This document shows positions 36,611-49,499 of a stretch of 64,000 bases of DNA, one piece after another; the first letter of the stretch is position 1; every line of letters begins with the position of its first letter. The position numbers and the translations under genes were made by a program. The notes under the pieces are model-generated. The model was not told where the DNA came from. It saw nothing but the letters and a program-made list of their open reading frames with translations, and made no database searches. This stretch comes from Hetaerina americana (Eukaryota > Arthropoda > Insecta > Odonata > Calopterygidae), in assembly GCA_022747635.1 (NCBI GenBank), contig JAKTNV010000009.1:68904407-68968406 (forward strand), in the 5' to 3' direction.

Positions 36611-36667
36611 TGCATCTATAGGATGCCTACCTTTGATGGTACCACAGGGATGTGTGGCAGGAGGTGA
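36611..36667 (+). repeat. GC-rich hairpin repeat, diverged copy
   Basis: GCATCTATA ... GGGATGTGTGGCAGGAGGTG matches the plus-oriented form of the family at the outer parts only. Weak on its own. Confidence 0.35.
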
Positions 36668-38593
36668 TTCACGCCTGACACGTGCCTACTATTTGCTTTG
36701 TAGGCTAGTGAATAGCTTGATTCATCCATCTGATTTGTTGTCTGTTGAAGCGTAAATAAATTTATTAAATAAACGAAGCATAAGATAAATGGATTTTTAC
36801 ATATAATCCCATAATTCATTTTAATCAAATATTTTCACATTTTATTACGAAGGCAGTGTTTTTAGTTACCGTCATTTGTGTACACTAGACGGTTGAAGTT
36901 GCAATATTTTTAAGTCGAAGAAAAGTGTTTAAAAAATAACATTACTTTTATATATTGTTTTCCTTGGCAATATTATTTGAATGCTGCTAATGTTGCCAAA
37001 TATTCTTACGAGTGTCAATTGATTTCTCAAATGCAATGAGTAATGATGAATCAAAAATTCAAACAATTATGTACCTATGCACATGAGTATTAGTTTCATG
37101 TGAGAGAAATCGAATCAGCATCGGGCTTCTTGAATTTTTCCCCACCATATACACGTACACTCAATACGTACTCGATGAATTTTCGAAGCCATCGACAAAG
37201 GGTTTCAGTTCCATTACATTGGGATCGACCAATTTCGAGTGTAATGGTGGGTATGTTGTCATATTTTTACCATATCCTTCAGTGTGCATATATAACGGAA
37301 GGGTAAGGTGTGAAATTCGGCAAACAGCTGTATTTTTTGGGGGGTTCGACCTACTTGAAGAGTAGTGGAAACGATGCTCTAAAAACTTTACAAAAGGTTT
37401 TCTTTCCTACCGCTGGCGATAAAGAGGGTGGGCTCAGTTATTATTTAAAAAAAATTCATTTTTAGGAAATCTCTACATTTGTTTAACATTAGGTGTACCC
37501 GTGTCGTAAAGTTTGGTTTAGTTGTGTCCCCCATTTATGCATTTTGGCATTAAGTATTTTGATAACAAACGGGTAAATTTGGGAGCCTTAATCTCAATTC
37601 CTATTTGCGTAAGTTCCATAGGTGCGTCACTTTGAGTTTAGTTACATTCTCAATATGCTAGGTTTCCGCAAGCCCCGATTACATATTCTCTAATTATATG
37701 TGTATATATATATATATTTTCTCTCCTATTCCGATTCTATCATTCAAATGCATATAAATATCTGTTCTTTGTTCTTTCCTCAGTTTTTCCGCATCACCCT
37801 TAGTCATGTCATTGGGTGCTAACACGAGTGGGTAAGTGTTTTTGGCATTTGAGCGAAGATAAATATAAGAGTGTCTTTTTAAATGAGTAAGTCCAAAACT
37901 ACATTGATATGTTATCTAATCTTTCATTCTAACCTTATAACTCGATGATTTCGGTATTGTAAACGCAATGATCACTTAAGCAAATGAATAAATAATATAA
38001 GTCACAGAAATTCAGTTCAAAACAGTGTCTTCTCTACCAAATTCACCAAACATAACTAGATTTTATCAGAAAGCTGAGTGAGTCGAAGCGAGTTTATTTT
38101 ATTATTTATTATGTAATTTTAAGTCCAATAAATTTCCAAACTGCCATGTTTATCTCATGTATATTTTAATGTTAAACAAATTTACAGGGAACGTAATTTG
38201 GTATGCAATTGAAACTTCTGCAAACATTGTTTTCACGCTTCCGGAAATATTCTATATCGCTCATGGAGCTTTGTTATCGTGGCATAGAAGGGAAAGGCTT
38301 TTCTGTCTAGTGCTGGGATCAAAACGCGGGGATATCGTCCAGCTCTGCCACCTACACGCAATTGTGGGAACTTCCCCTGCCCCCTCTGAGGCTTCATCTC
38401 TCTCGCAACCATTCTTAAAACCACGCAGAGCTGACGCTGAATATGCGTTAATGGCCGTGGATTTCTGATGTTTGTTGATGCACCCTATGTCCAGAACTAC
38501 ACAACTGATTAGGAATTTTATTCAGAATATACTCGAAATTGCCATTACATGGCAATACTTAGCAGCATCGCAAGTATTAGGTTTTACGATACC

Positions 38594-38650
38594 CGTCTAC
38601 ATCTACACAAATAATCAGCGATCCGTAAAAACGGTGTGTGGCAGGTGGTG
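38594..38650 (+). repeat. GC-rich hairpin repeat, diverged copy
   Basis: CGTCTACATCTACACAAATA ... ACGGTGTGTGGCAGGTGGTG corresponds to the family's CTACATCTACATAATA start and its GCGTGTGGCGGGGGGTG core. Confidence 0.5.
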
Positions 38651-39879
38651 AGAGCACGATTGGCCTCTTTACTCACCAAACAGTCTTCGCTTTTGGCTAC
38701 GACTGGTAAAGAATTTACTGACGATCTAATAAAACTTTTTTAATTCCGCCTGTCTATTTCTAAAATACAAAATATAATATCTGGCAAGCAGAAAATAAAA
38801 CGTTTTGGCAATATTTTTCGCTGGACATCCTTCTTTCCATTATTTCTGACTGATTTCAGTATCGCTAACTCCCCGAGTATTTGAAGAAATGCGTTGGGCA
38901 TGCTTTTCCGTTCCTATCCTCTTAATAAAGAATTCTATTCTAACTGAATATGAGTTTAGCATTTTAATCATTATGTTATTTACTTTCTGTATCACATAAC
39001 CCTGTCTCATAATTTTAAACCCATCCATCTTTATGTCTATTTTCCTTAACTTCCGCTGGAGCCCAGTTTTACGCTATGGAAAATTTTACTTTATAAATGT
39101 GTCAAAGTCCTTCATTTTCTTTTTCTTTATATATTTCTATCATTTACTTAACACTTCGCATCAAACGCATTGAACTATGCGCCAAACGTCTGGACTTATC
39201 TGTTTGAACGGAGAATTCTTTACTGCAAAAACAATTACAAATGCGTCGAAAAGGAATTTGCACTCGCCAGAGTTGAGATATAATGGCGAAAAAGTAGTAC
39301 TTCCTATTTGCCACTTCTCCAGTCTAGGTCATGGATTTAGTGTATTAGCTGTCTTCTTTTTAAGCGGAGAGTTTTTTATCCAATACCATCAGTTTCTTGA
39401 TTAGCCATTATTAAACGTAGAGTAGGACAAAATTTAAAAAATGTATAATGGTTTTTAGCACTCATTGATATGTTACATTAACCCTTCATCCTCCAGTATG
39501 ACGGTTTATGGAGGCCGTAGTGCATCCATCATTATTCTTTATTATTTAAATTTAACCATTTAGTTTACACTTCAAAAGAGATCTCAGAAATCGCGCATTC
39601 CAAGATTTGTGTACATCATTTTGTAACGGTAGAGTACACTTCTTCATTAGCTTGAGATCCCTCTTGCTCCCTCCATTCTTCTCAAGCATTAACCCGTGGA
39701 ATCACATTTCAATTCTAAAATACGTCAGCTCACGAGGTAGTATTGGGCATATTCGATTCCTTTTCACACTGCACTGCGTTGTGTTCTGATCGTAAATCTT
39801 CGCCCTTAAAATAATCAAATTATCGGGAGATTCTACTCGCGGTCCTTGCCGGAGACCGTAGATGACGAAGCACTGCCCC

Positions 39880-40300
39880 CGCATCGATTTCCTTTCCTCG
39901 TTTTCTTCCCTCCTTCCTTGCCCTTCGCCCCATTGTCCTTCCTTCCCTCCTCACCCCCTTGCCTCCTCATCGCCCCTCGGCATTTCGCCGCCCCTTGCTC
40001 ACCGTTCCCCGTTTGGCCCTCAATACCCCCCCCCCCGATCTCCCTTTCGCTCCCTCCCCACCATTTCTCTTCTTTTCCCCGCCCCTCCCGCCCCCCTCAC
40101 ACTTATGCTCCTTCTCCTTGGGCATTGATTTTTGCGCCTCCTCCCCTTCTCTCCCTTTGCCCCACGAATATATCCTGAAGGGGGGTTTTTAAGGGAATCG
40201 GGCAAGGAGAGGAGACGACTCCGTGGGGCTGGCCGGCGACGGGAGGGGACCCGACCGCCTTCGCGGGCGACACAAGAGTGGTGGCGACACCGTCTCACAG
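39880..40300. other. GC-rich strand-asymmetric block
   Basis: Pyrimidine-rich at about 39890-40150 with a C-run at 40027-40036, then mixed G-rich sequence. Open frames are low complexity. Confidence 0.55.
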
Positions 40301-41570
40301 GGTAGCTTCTCTCACGCCACATTCCCAGAAAAAGGATTAGTTGGACGGGCGCTCTTGGAAATACTGAGAAGCCTGCCTCTTTCTGTGATGCATGGCTATT
40401 AATTAACACGCTTATGAATCAAATGAGCGGAAGGACGATAGTGTCATAAGATATATAAATAGTCGTAATCTGAGTTGGTAGAGGTCGATATTTTCATTGG
40501 TTGTGCTGAGTTTTAGTCAAAGTGAACCAAAACTCGGGGTATCAAAAATATGAAGCTACGTTTTTCTAATCAGAGACGTCTTTGAAATTGAAACAAACAC
40601 GGAAAAATAAATTCCTCTGCATCAGAAAATAAATTACGAACCGTACAATATGTAATGTTTTTCATCATATTTATGTTTATGATCTGAAACAAGTAATTAT
40701 GTTGAATATTAATTGGTGGTCTATATATCCATTGTCCATTACTCCATATTATACTTTACGAGTTTTAATATAGAATATAGCTACCTCCTTATAACAATTT
40801 ATCATACCATTAATTTTTAAAATTACGATTATCGGTCGACAGAGGAAGAATAGTGATGATTGGCAGTTTTTGGAAATAAACCCTTGTGAATCAAGCGAAA
40901 CATTTTGCTAGCTAGTACTTTACAATTTAGAATATGAAATTAACAATTTTCATGGCCTTAAAACGTTCTATTGTTCTGCAGCTAAAAAACTAACCAATAG
41001 ACTTCACGCTGCGGTGCACAAAATAATTATTCAAATCCCACTCCCATGATGATGCCACACAGTGGCGAAACCATGATTGCCAATTACTATTAATTGTGGA
41101 ATTGCTGTGTTTCTATTTTCAATGGAAATCATACAGCTTTGGGTAATTCTCGTACGCAACTGAAGTCCATGATATGATGCTTGAATTTTAGTTGCGTTCT
41201 TGGTTAAATTGACACAATCGTGGACTTGGTTTTTTCACGATCCTGCTTACTATTAAGCTTCTTGTACCTTTAAATAAAATTTCTATCCATAGTATAAATA
41301 CGTTGACTGAAAACTTAATAGTGTGGTTGTTACTCTCACATAGTAAGTTTCTAGTTAAATCCGAAATAATCAGAGCAATTTTAAATATTTTATTTCCTCC
41401 CTGTAATATTTATATAAGAATCTCATCTTCGGAGAGGTCTTCTTCGTTACAAAACCTCGAAAAAATTTTCACGGCCCATAAAACTAGAAACCACATTAAA
41501 TACTCGACGCTCTTGCCGGTGAGCAAATATCACTGAACGTGTTAGCAAAGCCGCGTCTTCAGCACTTTGA
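40300..41570. other. AT-rich stretch, no gene seen
   Basis: Nothing recognised. Confidence 0.6.
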
Positions 41571-41579
41571 AGCATTTGC

Positions 41580-42030
41580 TTTGTGGCCAAAGGACCGAGG
41601 CAATCGGCGTCGTTCACTTTATGTTCCCTTTTTTTCCCTTTCATGCCAGGCCTCCTCTCTCGCCTCTCTCCGAAGTGTTGCTTCTCCCGTGGAGTGGAGG
41701 GCGTGAGTGAGCGTCTTAAAACTGCCGGCATGGCGGCGATCGATGTCCGTGGGCCCTCATTAGCTTACCCGGGGTGCGAGTCTCGTCTCGGGGAAGAAAG
41801 ACCGAGGCATCGTCGGGGCAGCTGAGAGTAGACCTCCCGTCTCACCCCCCCTCTTCGAGCACCCCCTCCCAGCCACTAAGCGTTTGAGACTCCCTTCCCG
41901 TCTCCCTCCTCCCCACCCTCTTTCCCTCTCTCTCTCCCTCGCGCTGCATCTTATATGAAGAGGCCATTACTCGAAATGCGATCAATATTCCGGGTACCAC
42001 CGGGAAGGGACGTCCTAGTGGTCGCATGGA
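41580..42030. other. GC-rich block
   Basis: Pyrimidine-rich at about 41830-41945. No domain in the open frames. Confidence 0.5.
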
Positions 42031-43470
42031 TCAAAATTGCTCTTTGCTCGTCATTGTGATAGATTTTTAAAATATATGCAGAACATGAGCTATGAAATGA
42101 ACAAAAACATTTGATTCAAAGAAATTATTGGATAAGATGTAAGGAATTTCCAAACGAGAATGTAATTTCTTAGAGGTTTGTTTTACGCCGAATACGATTA
42201 AATATGAATGTGAAGTTGTTTACTTTTGTATTTCGACGAATACAAAAAATCTGTCCCGAGAACAATAAAATAGTATCATTAGGCAAAAATATAATGCCGA
42301 GTAACTGCGATTGTAAGATAAGGCATTTGGACTCACCTAGTGAAAACCTTTAATAATGTAGGAAACCCCTTGATGTCAACTGATTAACCTATGACATATA
42401 TTTCGCATAACTGATTCAAATTTAATCTAAGTCTATTAAATTGCAAATATTTCGAACTCTGATCGGTTGAACAAAAAAGTTGAAATATTTAAATTGTGTA
42501 TGCATGAAAACTGTAAGGAACTCAAATGGCTCTTTCACTGGTCACCTTATAGTTTTTAAATGTCTCACTTTTTGCATGAATTTAACTTTGGATTCACGTT
42601 TATTATTTGAAAAACGTATTTAAATACGTTTGTTCAAATTGTATAACAAAAAGGGGGCATGGACGTTGAATAATATACTTGTTACGTTCTAACAATTACC
42701 AATTTGAAGAGGAATTATTGCCTGAACCTTTCAACTTGTTTGGATGACATAGTTTCCCTGAAGTAGGGTGATATTGACAATTAACTTAACTTGGGACAAT
42801 TTTTTTCTTCTTTTGAAGGGAAACTAGAGAAAAAACTATATTTAGAGAGAGTATTTTAGGTTAAAGAGAGTACGTTTCGTGTTTTTCTCTATTTATTCAG
42901 CTATATCCTTAAAACACGAATAGCCTGGATATGTTACCTTCAAAGTTCACCCTGGATTAGGTACTTAAATAACTTATATAAAATTATGAACTCCTCAATT
43001 TGACTTTTAGATAATGAAATTCAATTTAAATTTTAGGTACTTAGAAAAACTTAGCTGAATCCTAAGTACGTTCCTTTAGTGCATTATATCCAAGCAGGGA
43101 AGTTATTCTCGCGAATCTAATTGATGAAGTCGGAGTCGAACATTTAGACGCATCGGAACGCCTTTAGTTAATTTTCAAATCCGGAAGTTTTAATTTCCCT
43201 AGAGTTTCGGCAATACCTCATTTAAAAACCAAACCGAGTTTCCGCATAAGAAGCTTTAGATGAAATGAAAAAAAAAATAATGAAAAGGAAAAAAGATTCT
43301 GACACCCATGACTCCTTATCCTGCCGCACGAAATGATGATGGCAGCACTGAAGCATAAGCGCTTTTTTTTCCGTCGGAATTATTTCGGATCCCTCTGAGC
43401 GCACACATACGCACGCACACACGAGTAACACACGCCGATCGTTCCCGTTTTTAACGGCGCTAATCGCACA
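42030..43470. other. AT-rich stretch, no gene seen
   Basis: Nothing recognised. Confidence 0.6.
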
Positions 43471-43479
43471 CGAAAAAAG

Positions 43480-44030
43480 TTTCCCTTCCACCAAGTTCTC
43501 CTCCGTCCCCTCTCCGCCCCCACCCTTGCCTCCTTTCTCTGCCCAAACCCAAAAAAAAACTCCCACCAACCCTTCGTCCCCCCCTCTGATCACCCCCCCC
43601 ACCCCGTCCATGCGGACCCTCCTCCCTTCAACCCAACCCCTCCCCATCCTCCATTCCGTGCCGTTTTTATTCCAAAAGACGCCTAATTTTCGGAATATCA
43701 CGCTTTTCCCGCGAGGAAGATGGGAGGTAAAAAAAAGTTGAATGTCAGCGCGCGCTACACATTTTCACGAAAAAACCGCCCCTTCTCTCTCTCTCTGTCC
43801 CTCTCCCCTCCATAAATCCCCCACTCCACCTCTATCCCGTGCCCCTCCCAACCGTCACCCCACCTCAGGCACCCTCCCACTCTATCCCTCCCTCGTCATA
43901 TCGCTGTCAACCCTCCTCCTCTCCCCCTTTCCTACTCACTCCGTCCTGCCTGCCTCCTCCTACTCACCCCCACGTCCCGTTCTTCTGCGAGCCCAGATCG
44001 TTCATCCTCCTCTTGCCCATCTTTAAATTC
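43480..44030. other. Pyrimidine-rich block
   Basis: C/T-rich plus strand. The frames read as Pro/Ser/Thr. Confidence 0.55.
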
Positions 44031-44134
44031 ATCCGCAACGATAACTATCCACTGCACAGTCCAGAACTCATTTCGGCCCGGCCGAAAAACCGGTTCCTTC
44101 ACTCGGTCTGATGTTCTCCATACCAATACACTTT

Positions 44135-44388
44135 TCAAATCCCGGCGGTGTTGAATATTTTTCAGAGGTATCTCGATCCCCACTTGAGGTGCTTTGTGGA
44201 GGGCACTTTGAGTGAGTACGCCGTCCGTCGGATGGGACGTTAAGCTGCGGACCCCTTGGCGCCTTTCGTAAAGAGTAGGCTAATGCCGACGCCGGGTTTC
44301 TCTCCACCCTTCATCCTTTCATATCCATTCCCTATGGCGCAAATGACCTCAACTGTCGGTCGCCTCCCTTCAAAACTACTACTACTAC
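44135..44388 (+). mobile_element. SINE family 1, copy B (5' truncated)
   Basis: Starts inside box B (TCAAATCCCGGCGGTG) and continues through the same body as the copy at 8154-8460, in the opposite orientation, including the ATCTCGATCCCC segment and GGATGGGACGTTAAGC. It ends in an ACTACTACTACTAC tail. The tRNA-like head is missing. Identity to copy A is high by eye, with few substitutions and a few small differences near GGATATGAAAGG. Confidence 0.88.
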
Positions 44389-44499
44389 CAATACTCTTTC
44401 TTCGACGAAGACCTCTGCACCCCATCCGCACTTCGGCCTGCCTTTGGGACTCGTGTCGATCCAGGAGCGAAAGATGTTAATGTCCCGGAGGTGGGATTC

Positions 44500-45190
44500 C
44501 GGGGCGGTGAGGTTCGAGGGGTGTCACCGAAATATTCACTCATCCGACTTTCGAACGATTATTGCCTCCACGCGCACGACAATGGGAAAGGAGAAAAAAA
44601 ATTGGGAATGGGGTCCGACGTGACGAGATCCCTCCCCTTTCCGCTCATCCCCCTCACCCACAAACCATAACTTTTCGGCCCGCGTAACAAGGCCTTTTCA
44701 ATCGAAGAAAAGAAGGGTCTCCAAGGGGTTTGGGTTCTTGCGGTGAAGAGTCCCAGGAACCTTAAACTTCAGACTTTGGATGGGCGACCCTAATGACGAC
44801 AAAAGGAAGGCCCACCACCTACCTGCCTAGGTATTCCAAGAAAGGTCGGTAGGGTGGTCGGTCGCGTGCCCCGAAGGTGGCGCATTCTCCTACGGTAAAG
44901 GGAAAGCGAGGAAAGGGTCTTGGGCCCACGCGCGTCCTCTTAAACTCGCGTGCTTGAAGGGCGGGCTCTTCGGAGGGGGCGATGGGCGGGCATTGTTGAG
45001 TGACAATAGCCCGATCAATGAGGGCGAACGACCCTGTGAGCGAGGGACCTTTCACACTTGCACGCGGCAGTGGCGTCGATTGCTTCGAGTAATCTTTAGG
45101 GCATGTAACGACAGGAGAGAGTTGAATGGGAGGTTTAAGGGGACCTAAGGCCTTTTTCGATTCCTTGGCCGTGCGCCTCTCAATGTTCAG
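44500..45190. other. GC-rich block, no gene seen
   Basis: CpG-containing GC-rich sequence. No open frame has recognisable motifs. Confidence 0.5.
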
Positions 45191-47220
45191 GAGGAATATA
45201 TTTTAGGAGCGAAGGAAAAAAAGGCAATGTGCATATCTCTCCACCGATGGAGAGTTCATAAATATTAATGAGGCGAGTGGGCCTCTTTTTCAGAAGTCTC
45301 GGAGTATAAAGAGCGTGATTTGAAGCAATGTGGCTCCTAGGCCGTTTTGGCTTTGAGGTCTCCTACGGAACCATTTCGCTAACATCATTCTGATTGCTTT
45401 ACGCTCCACTGGAATCGCGAGATTATTTCAACGGAATCGATCGTTTTTTTATATCCATATGATGATTGAAAATTAAAGATAGCGTAATTGTTGACACTTT
45501 TATCTTAACAATTTAAACGTTTCAAGACTATAATTCCTATTTGGTCCTACTTTAATTATCACCGCCTAAATTGTTATTACTATTACCAGTAATCTACCGA
45601 TTAAGGTAGATTTTGGAAGGACAAAACTACCAAACAATATCCTATACTACCTAACCATCATTGCAAAATATATGAAGAGAAAAGTTATTTTATCACTGCA
45701 ATCTCAAATTGTATATTTTCTTATCGCATATTTGAAGGTATTTTGCTGAGTTTTTATTTACAATTCAAACACTCTTAACTATTCCTATAAAATTATATTT
45801 TTAATTTAAGTTAATTGTTGGTTATTTCATATTTATAAATACTATTCACGAAATTATTACTTTTATTGAAAATATAGATTGCAAAAAATATTGCTTAAAA
45901 AATAATGATAATGCCGATATTTTTGGCTTAAAACATAAGTTTACTTCTACTTGCTCTTTATGATCGCAGGGATAAGAACAATCCTTAATAAAACTATTAG
46001 TGACAGAAATTGAATCCTTATACAGTAGGCATATGTTCCAAGCATCTTAATGCATAAAATTACATTTAATTTTGAAGCAGCAAATAGTTTTTCCGTAAGG
46101 TTCTTACTAATTCTGGCATTTACATTTAAAATCTGCCAAGGCATATTTGCAATTTGTAAGGATCTCATATTTCACTTTAAACATTTTTGGAGTTAAATAG
46201 CTAGCTCCAAGGGCAGTATTTCCCGGCGTTATATCTCGCGAAATCCGACCTGCTTTTAAAATCCGAGTTTATTCTCACTTAATATTCATGAGGTTGAGTT
46301 CTTGAGGTGGAATTAGGATGAATGAATCTAATTTCCTAAATTTCTGAGTCACTTATTCCCTACTCCATTACAGTCTCACGCGGAGACGAAGATTCATCAT
46401 ATTAGAGGCGATGTATTCGGTAGAAAAATAAGTTGCGGTGTTACTTTATTACGGCGTACTCCTCTTCCAATCGGAACCTCACGCCATACCAAAACTGCCA
46501 AGGGAACGCGTGCGGACTTTGGTTGAATTTTTTTTTTCGACATGATTCTTAGATTAAAATTTTTCCAAATAGATCATGCGGATATTGTTAAGAATATATG
46601 ATTTTTATCCCTTAATCATGAAATGAAACTATCTGTGAATGAATAAAAATGTAAATTGTCACACGACCGGTCACTATTCATCTTCAAATGAGGAAGGAAA
46701 TTTCGATTCATCCCATCCATACAATCCGTCGCTTGTAATCAATATTTATCGATCTCGGCAAGAAAATCTCAGAGCTTAAGAAATTAATTTTGTGAAAAGT
46801 TTTGTGTCAATTCCCAAGGTGTAACTCTGTACGCTATGCATCTTTCCATTGGTACATAAAAGGAAATGAAATAAGGTGTTGTATTTAAGGTGGATAATTA
46901 AGTGAATATATGTGCAAAACACATATCCACATAACGTTTTAACAATAAGGATTTTACTCCGATATGGATCAACCCTGAATCTTAAAATTCCTTTATTTGG
47001 GAAACGGCCTTAGCCTGACTCAACCGCAATAATGTTAAAATAGGAATTAATATAAGATATGTATCAATGTTTATTCAAAGTGATATTTCTTCGTCTTCTG
47101 ATCCGTCAGACGTTTGTTGAAAATAAGGGATCGTAAAACATGCAGGTTTGCACCCTTAACCCACCCTCGCAAACGAGGAAAGACCCGCATCTCGTAAAAA
47201 AAATGCGTCCATATTAGTAC
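45190..47220. other. AT-rich stretch, no gene seen
   Basis: Apart from the LINE tail at 45571-45648, nothing recognised. Confidence 0.6.
45571..45648 (-). mobile_element. LINE 3'-tail fragment (minus strand)
   Basis: On the minus strand: a segment with TAGTTTTGTCCTTCCAAAAT, then CTACCTTAATCGGTAGATTAC and a TAATAA-like tail. This matches the 3' ends at 10.3 and 12.85 kb, with the 3' stem kept and extended (AATCTACC/GGTAGATT). Confidence 0.8.
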
Positions 47221-47229
47221 TGATTATGA

Positions 47230-47720
47230 TGTCAGTTGAAAAATCTCGCGAGAAGGTCATACTTAGTCGAGAGGGCGAGAAAAGGACAAGGGTTGAAGAG
47301 GAGGCATTTTAGACTTCTTTTTTATCCCCACCTCGCCGGGAAGGACGGTGGGCAGGATGGGCGGAGTGGAAGGAGCGGGGTGGGACTGGGGGCGGGGGCG
47401 GCGGGATGGGGGGACGTTCGGAGGTGGGAAGGCGTAGGAGGAGGCGGCAGCAAGGATATCCCCTGAGCTTACCGACCCATTACTCGCCTGCATTTTTCAT
47501 GCGTAATCTGCTTCAACTTTATCTCTGGCGTCTCGTTCCCATTTTTCAGGACGATTTTCCCAGCCTGGCGGCCGGAGACTCCGGGAGGGGAGGAAATCCG
47601 GGGGAAAGCCTTCGTGGAGCCGGATCGCAGGACGACGATGATGCGAGAAAGGACGGAAGGGCTGCTCGAAGAAAAGGACTGTCACGGCAGGGGGCGATTG
47701 AAAAGTAAGGTATTTCCTTG
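47230..47720. other. Purine-rich GC block
   Basis: G-rich plus strand at about 47330-47480. Frames are Gly/Arg-rich and spurious-looking. Confidence 0.5.
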
Positions 47721-47729
47721 GGTGCGCCT

Positions 47730-49490
47730 CTCTCGAAGAGCGGAGAGATTTGGTGACTAAGCATCGAGTGCATTACATTAACCAAGTCCTGCTCATGCAT
47801 GATTTTTTATTTGATGTGAATTCCAACCGTTCATACCGTACCTTCGACAATAGTTTGCATCGAAGCGTATCTTGACAGTGTTTCACATACAAAAATCCTG
47901 CTACCTTTGTCTCAGATTCGCCGTCCATCCACTTGTGCCGTAGACTCCATCGTCTACTCCCTTTTGAATGGCACACTTGCATTTTTTAAGAAAACTTTTC
48001 CGTTTTATTCTGCTTGCATGAACATACCAGCCTCATTTTATCGTCAGCCAAATTATTTCCTGCCAATTCCATTCTTTCCCTGTCTTATCTTCTAACTCTT
48101 TATCACTCAGTTTTAACCCGTTTTTAAGAGTATGTCCAGGTATGTATGTTAACTGCTCAGCAACACATTCATTTCCGTTTCAATAAAATTTCCCTCTTTT
48201 TGTAATATCTAACTATTCTAAGCTCCATGCAACCATAAAGTGTGCACTAGTCCGTCTCATTTCTTAACTTTTTTATCGGAATTCTTTCATTCCATGCCTA
48301 AAGACTGTGGAACAATCATATATTTTCAATTAAAAGAATTATTCTGCACTGTCTCTGCTGCTGTCATACTGAAGATGTTTTTGTACTTAGAGAGAGTCTT
48401 ATAGACATTGGTAAATACCTAGGAAAACAAATAAATAACCAAAGAGTGCGGTCTTAAAATGATGATTAGAAAATTAATTAGCATGTGAAACCTTCATTCG
48501 GGGGATTTTCATGAAGTTGAACGAATTACTTTGATTGGACTCGTTGAGGTGGCATTCCTTAAGCTGATCAATATTTACTGTTGATAGAATCTGAATTACA
48601 ACGGAGTGTTTTTATATTTTGCATAAAAACCAAGTTGCCCAGTACAATTTAATGGAAAACTTTGCTCCATATTCCATTTTTATATTACTTATTTATTGAA
48701 ATTTCTCTTGTAAAAGATTTGTATTCCTTTGTTAGTTTAAGGGAGGTCTTAGTGTCAATAGTAAATCCCCTTTGAATAAACATTCGTGTACGTAGCAGAG
48801 GTAATTAGAATAAAATAACAACTCCTCAATGCTTGCTTCTAACCTAATTTAATAAATCTCAAGTAAATCGAGTATTACATGGCTATTCAAACCGATTTTA
48901 TTCGTCATTTAAACTATTTTGTCTCCATTTTATATGTGATTGATTTAACTTGATTAATCTTAAGTTCTTGCTTAAAAAATATAACATGGTAGCAATACAT
49001 TGTTTTGCGGTATATGTGTTTGCATGAGTTTTGGATGAAGGGATTTTTGCATGAGTGTGTGCGCTGCTGTGGTGTGTAATTTTCCACGTTGTTGTTTTAC
49101 ATGTGGTATTGTTCCTTTTTACGGTTGGTGACCTAACACCCCCCGCCACACGCCCTTGCGGCGGCTTGCGGGGTATTATGTAGATGTGTATGCATCATAT
49201 GATTATAAATATCCATCCATGTAAATAAATTTGGCGTCTAATATTTCGTCAGCAAATTCTGTTGTTTTTTGTGGAAATATGGAGTATGCCACTTATGAAA
49301 TAAACTGAAACACATAAAATAATCATTTACGTAATTCAAAAACTTAAGTAGCTGGTTAAGACAATGGTTACATTTCTTACGCACACCAATGGTTTTTGCT
49401 GATGTTCTTTTCATTAATTGATGGCCTACGTTTTAATTCTTGGCTCTTTATAAATATTTGAAAGATTATATCTCTGTATCCTCGAATTGA
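47730..49490. other. AT-rich stretch, no gene seen
   Basis: Holds the hairpin repeat copy at 49123-49190. Nothing else is recognised. Confidence 0.55.
49123..49190 (-). repeat. GC-rich hairpin repeat, copy 2
   Basis: The minus strand starts ACATCTACATAATACCCCGC, continues AAGCCGCCGCAAGGGCGTG, then TGGCGGGGGGTGTTAGG. The two GC-rich halves can pair imperfectly (CCCCGCAAGCCGCC with GGCGTGTGGCGGGG). Confidence 0.7.
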
Positions 49491-49499
49491 ATCCAATTA

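Larger units (their letters stand above)
36240..39870. other. AT-rich stretch, no gene seen
   Basis: Two diverged copies of the GC-rich hairpin repeat (36611-36667, 38594-38650) are the only repeats recognised. A box A-like TGGCAGAGCTGG on the minus strand near 38350-38339 is followed only about 13 nt later by a box B-like string, too close for a tRNA. Confidence 0.5.

Noticed and set aside
38310..38352. Box A (TGGCAGAGCTGG) and box B-like pair on the minus strand
   Set aside because: The boxes are only about 13 nt apart, box B is imperfect, and there is no second copy; probably chance or a wrecked SINE.
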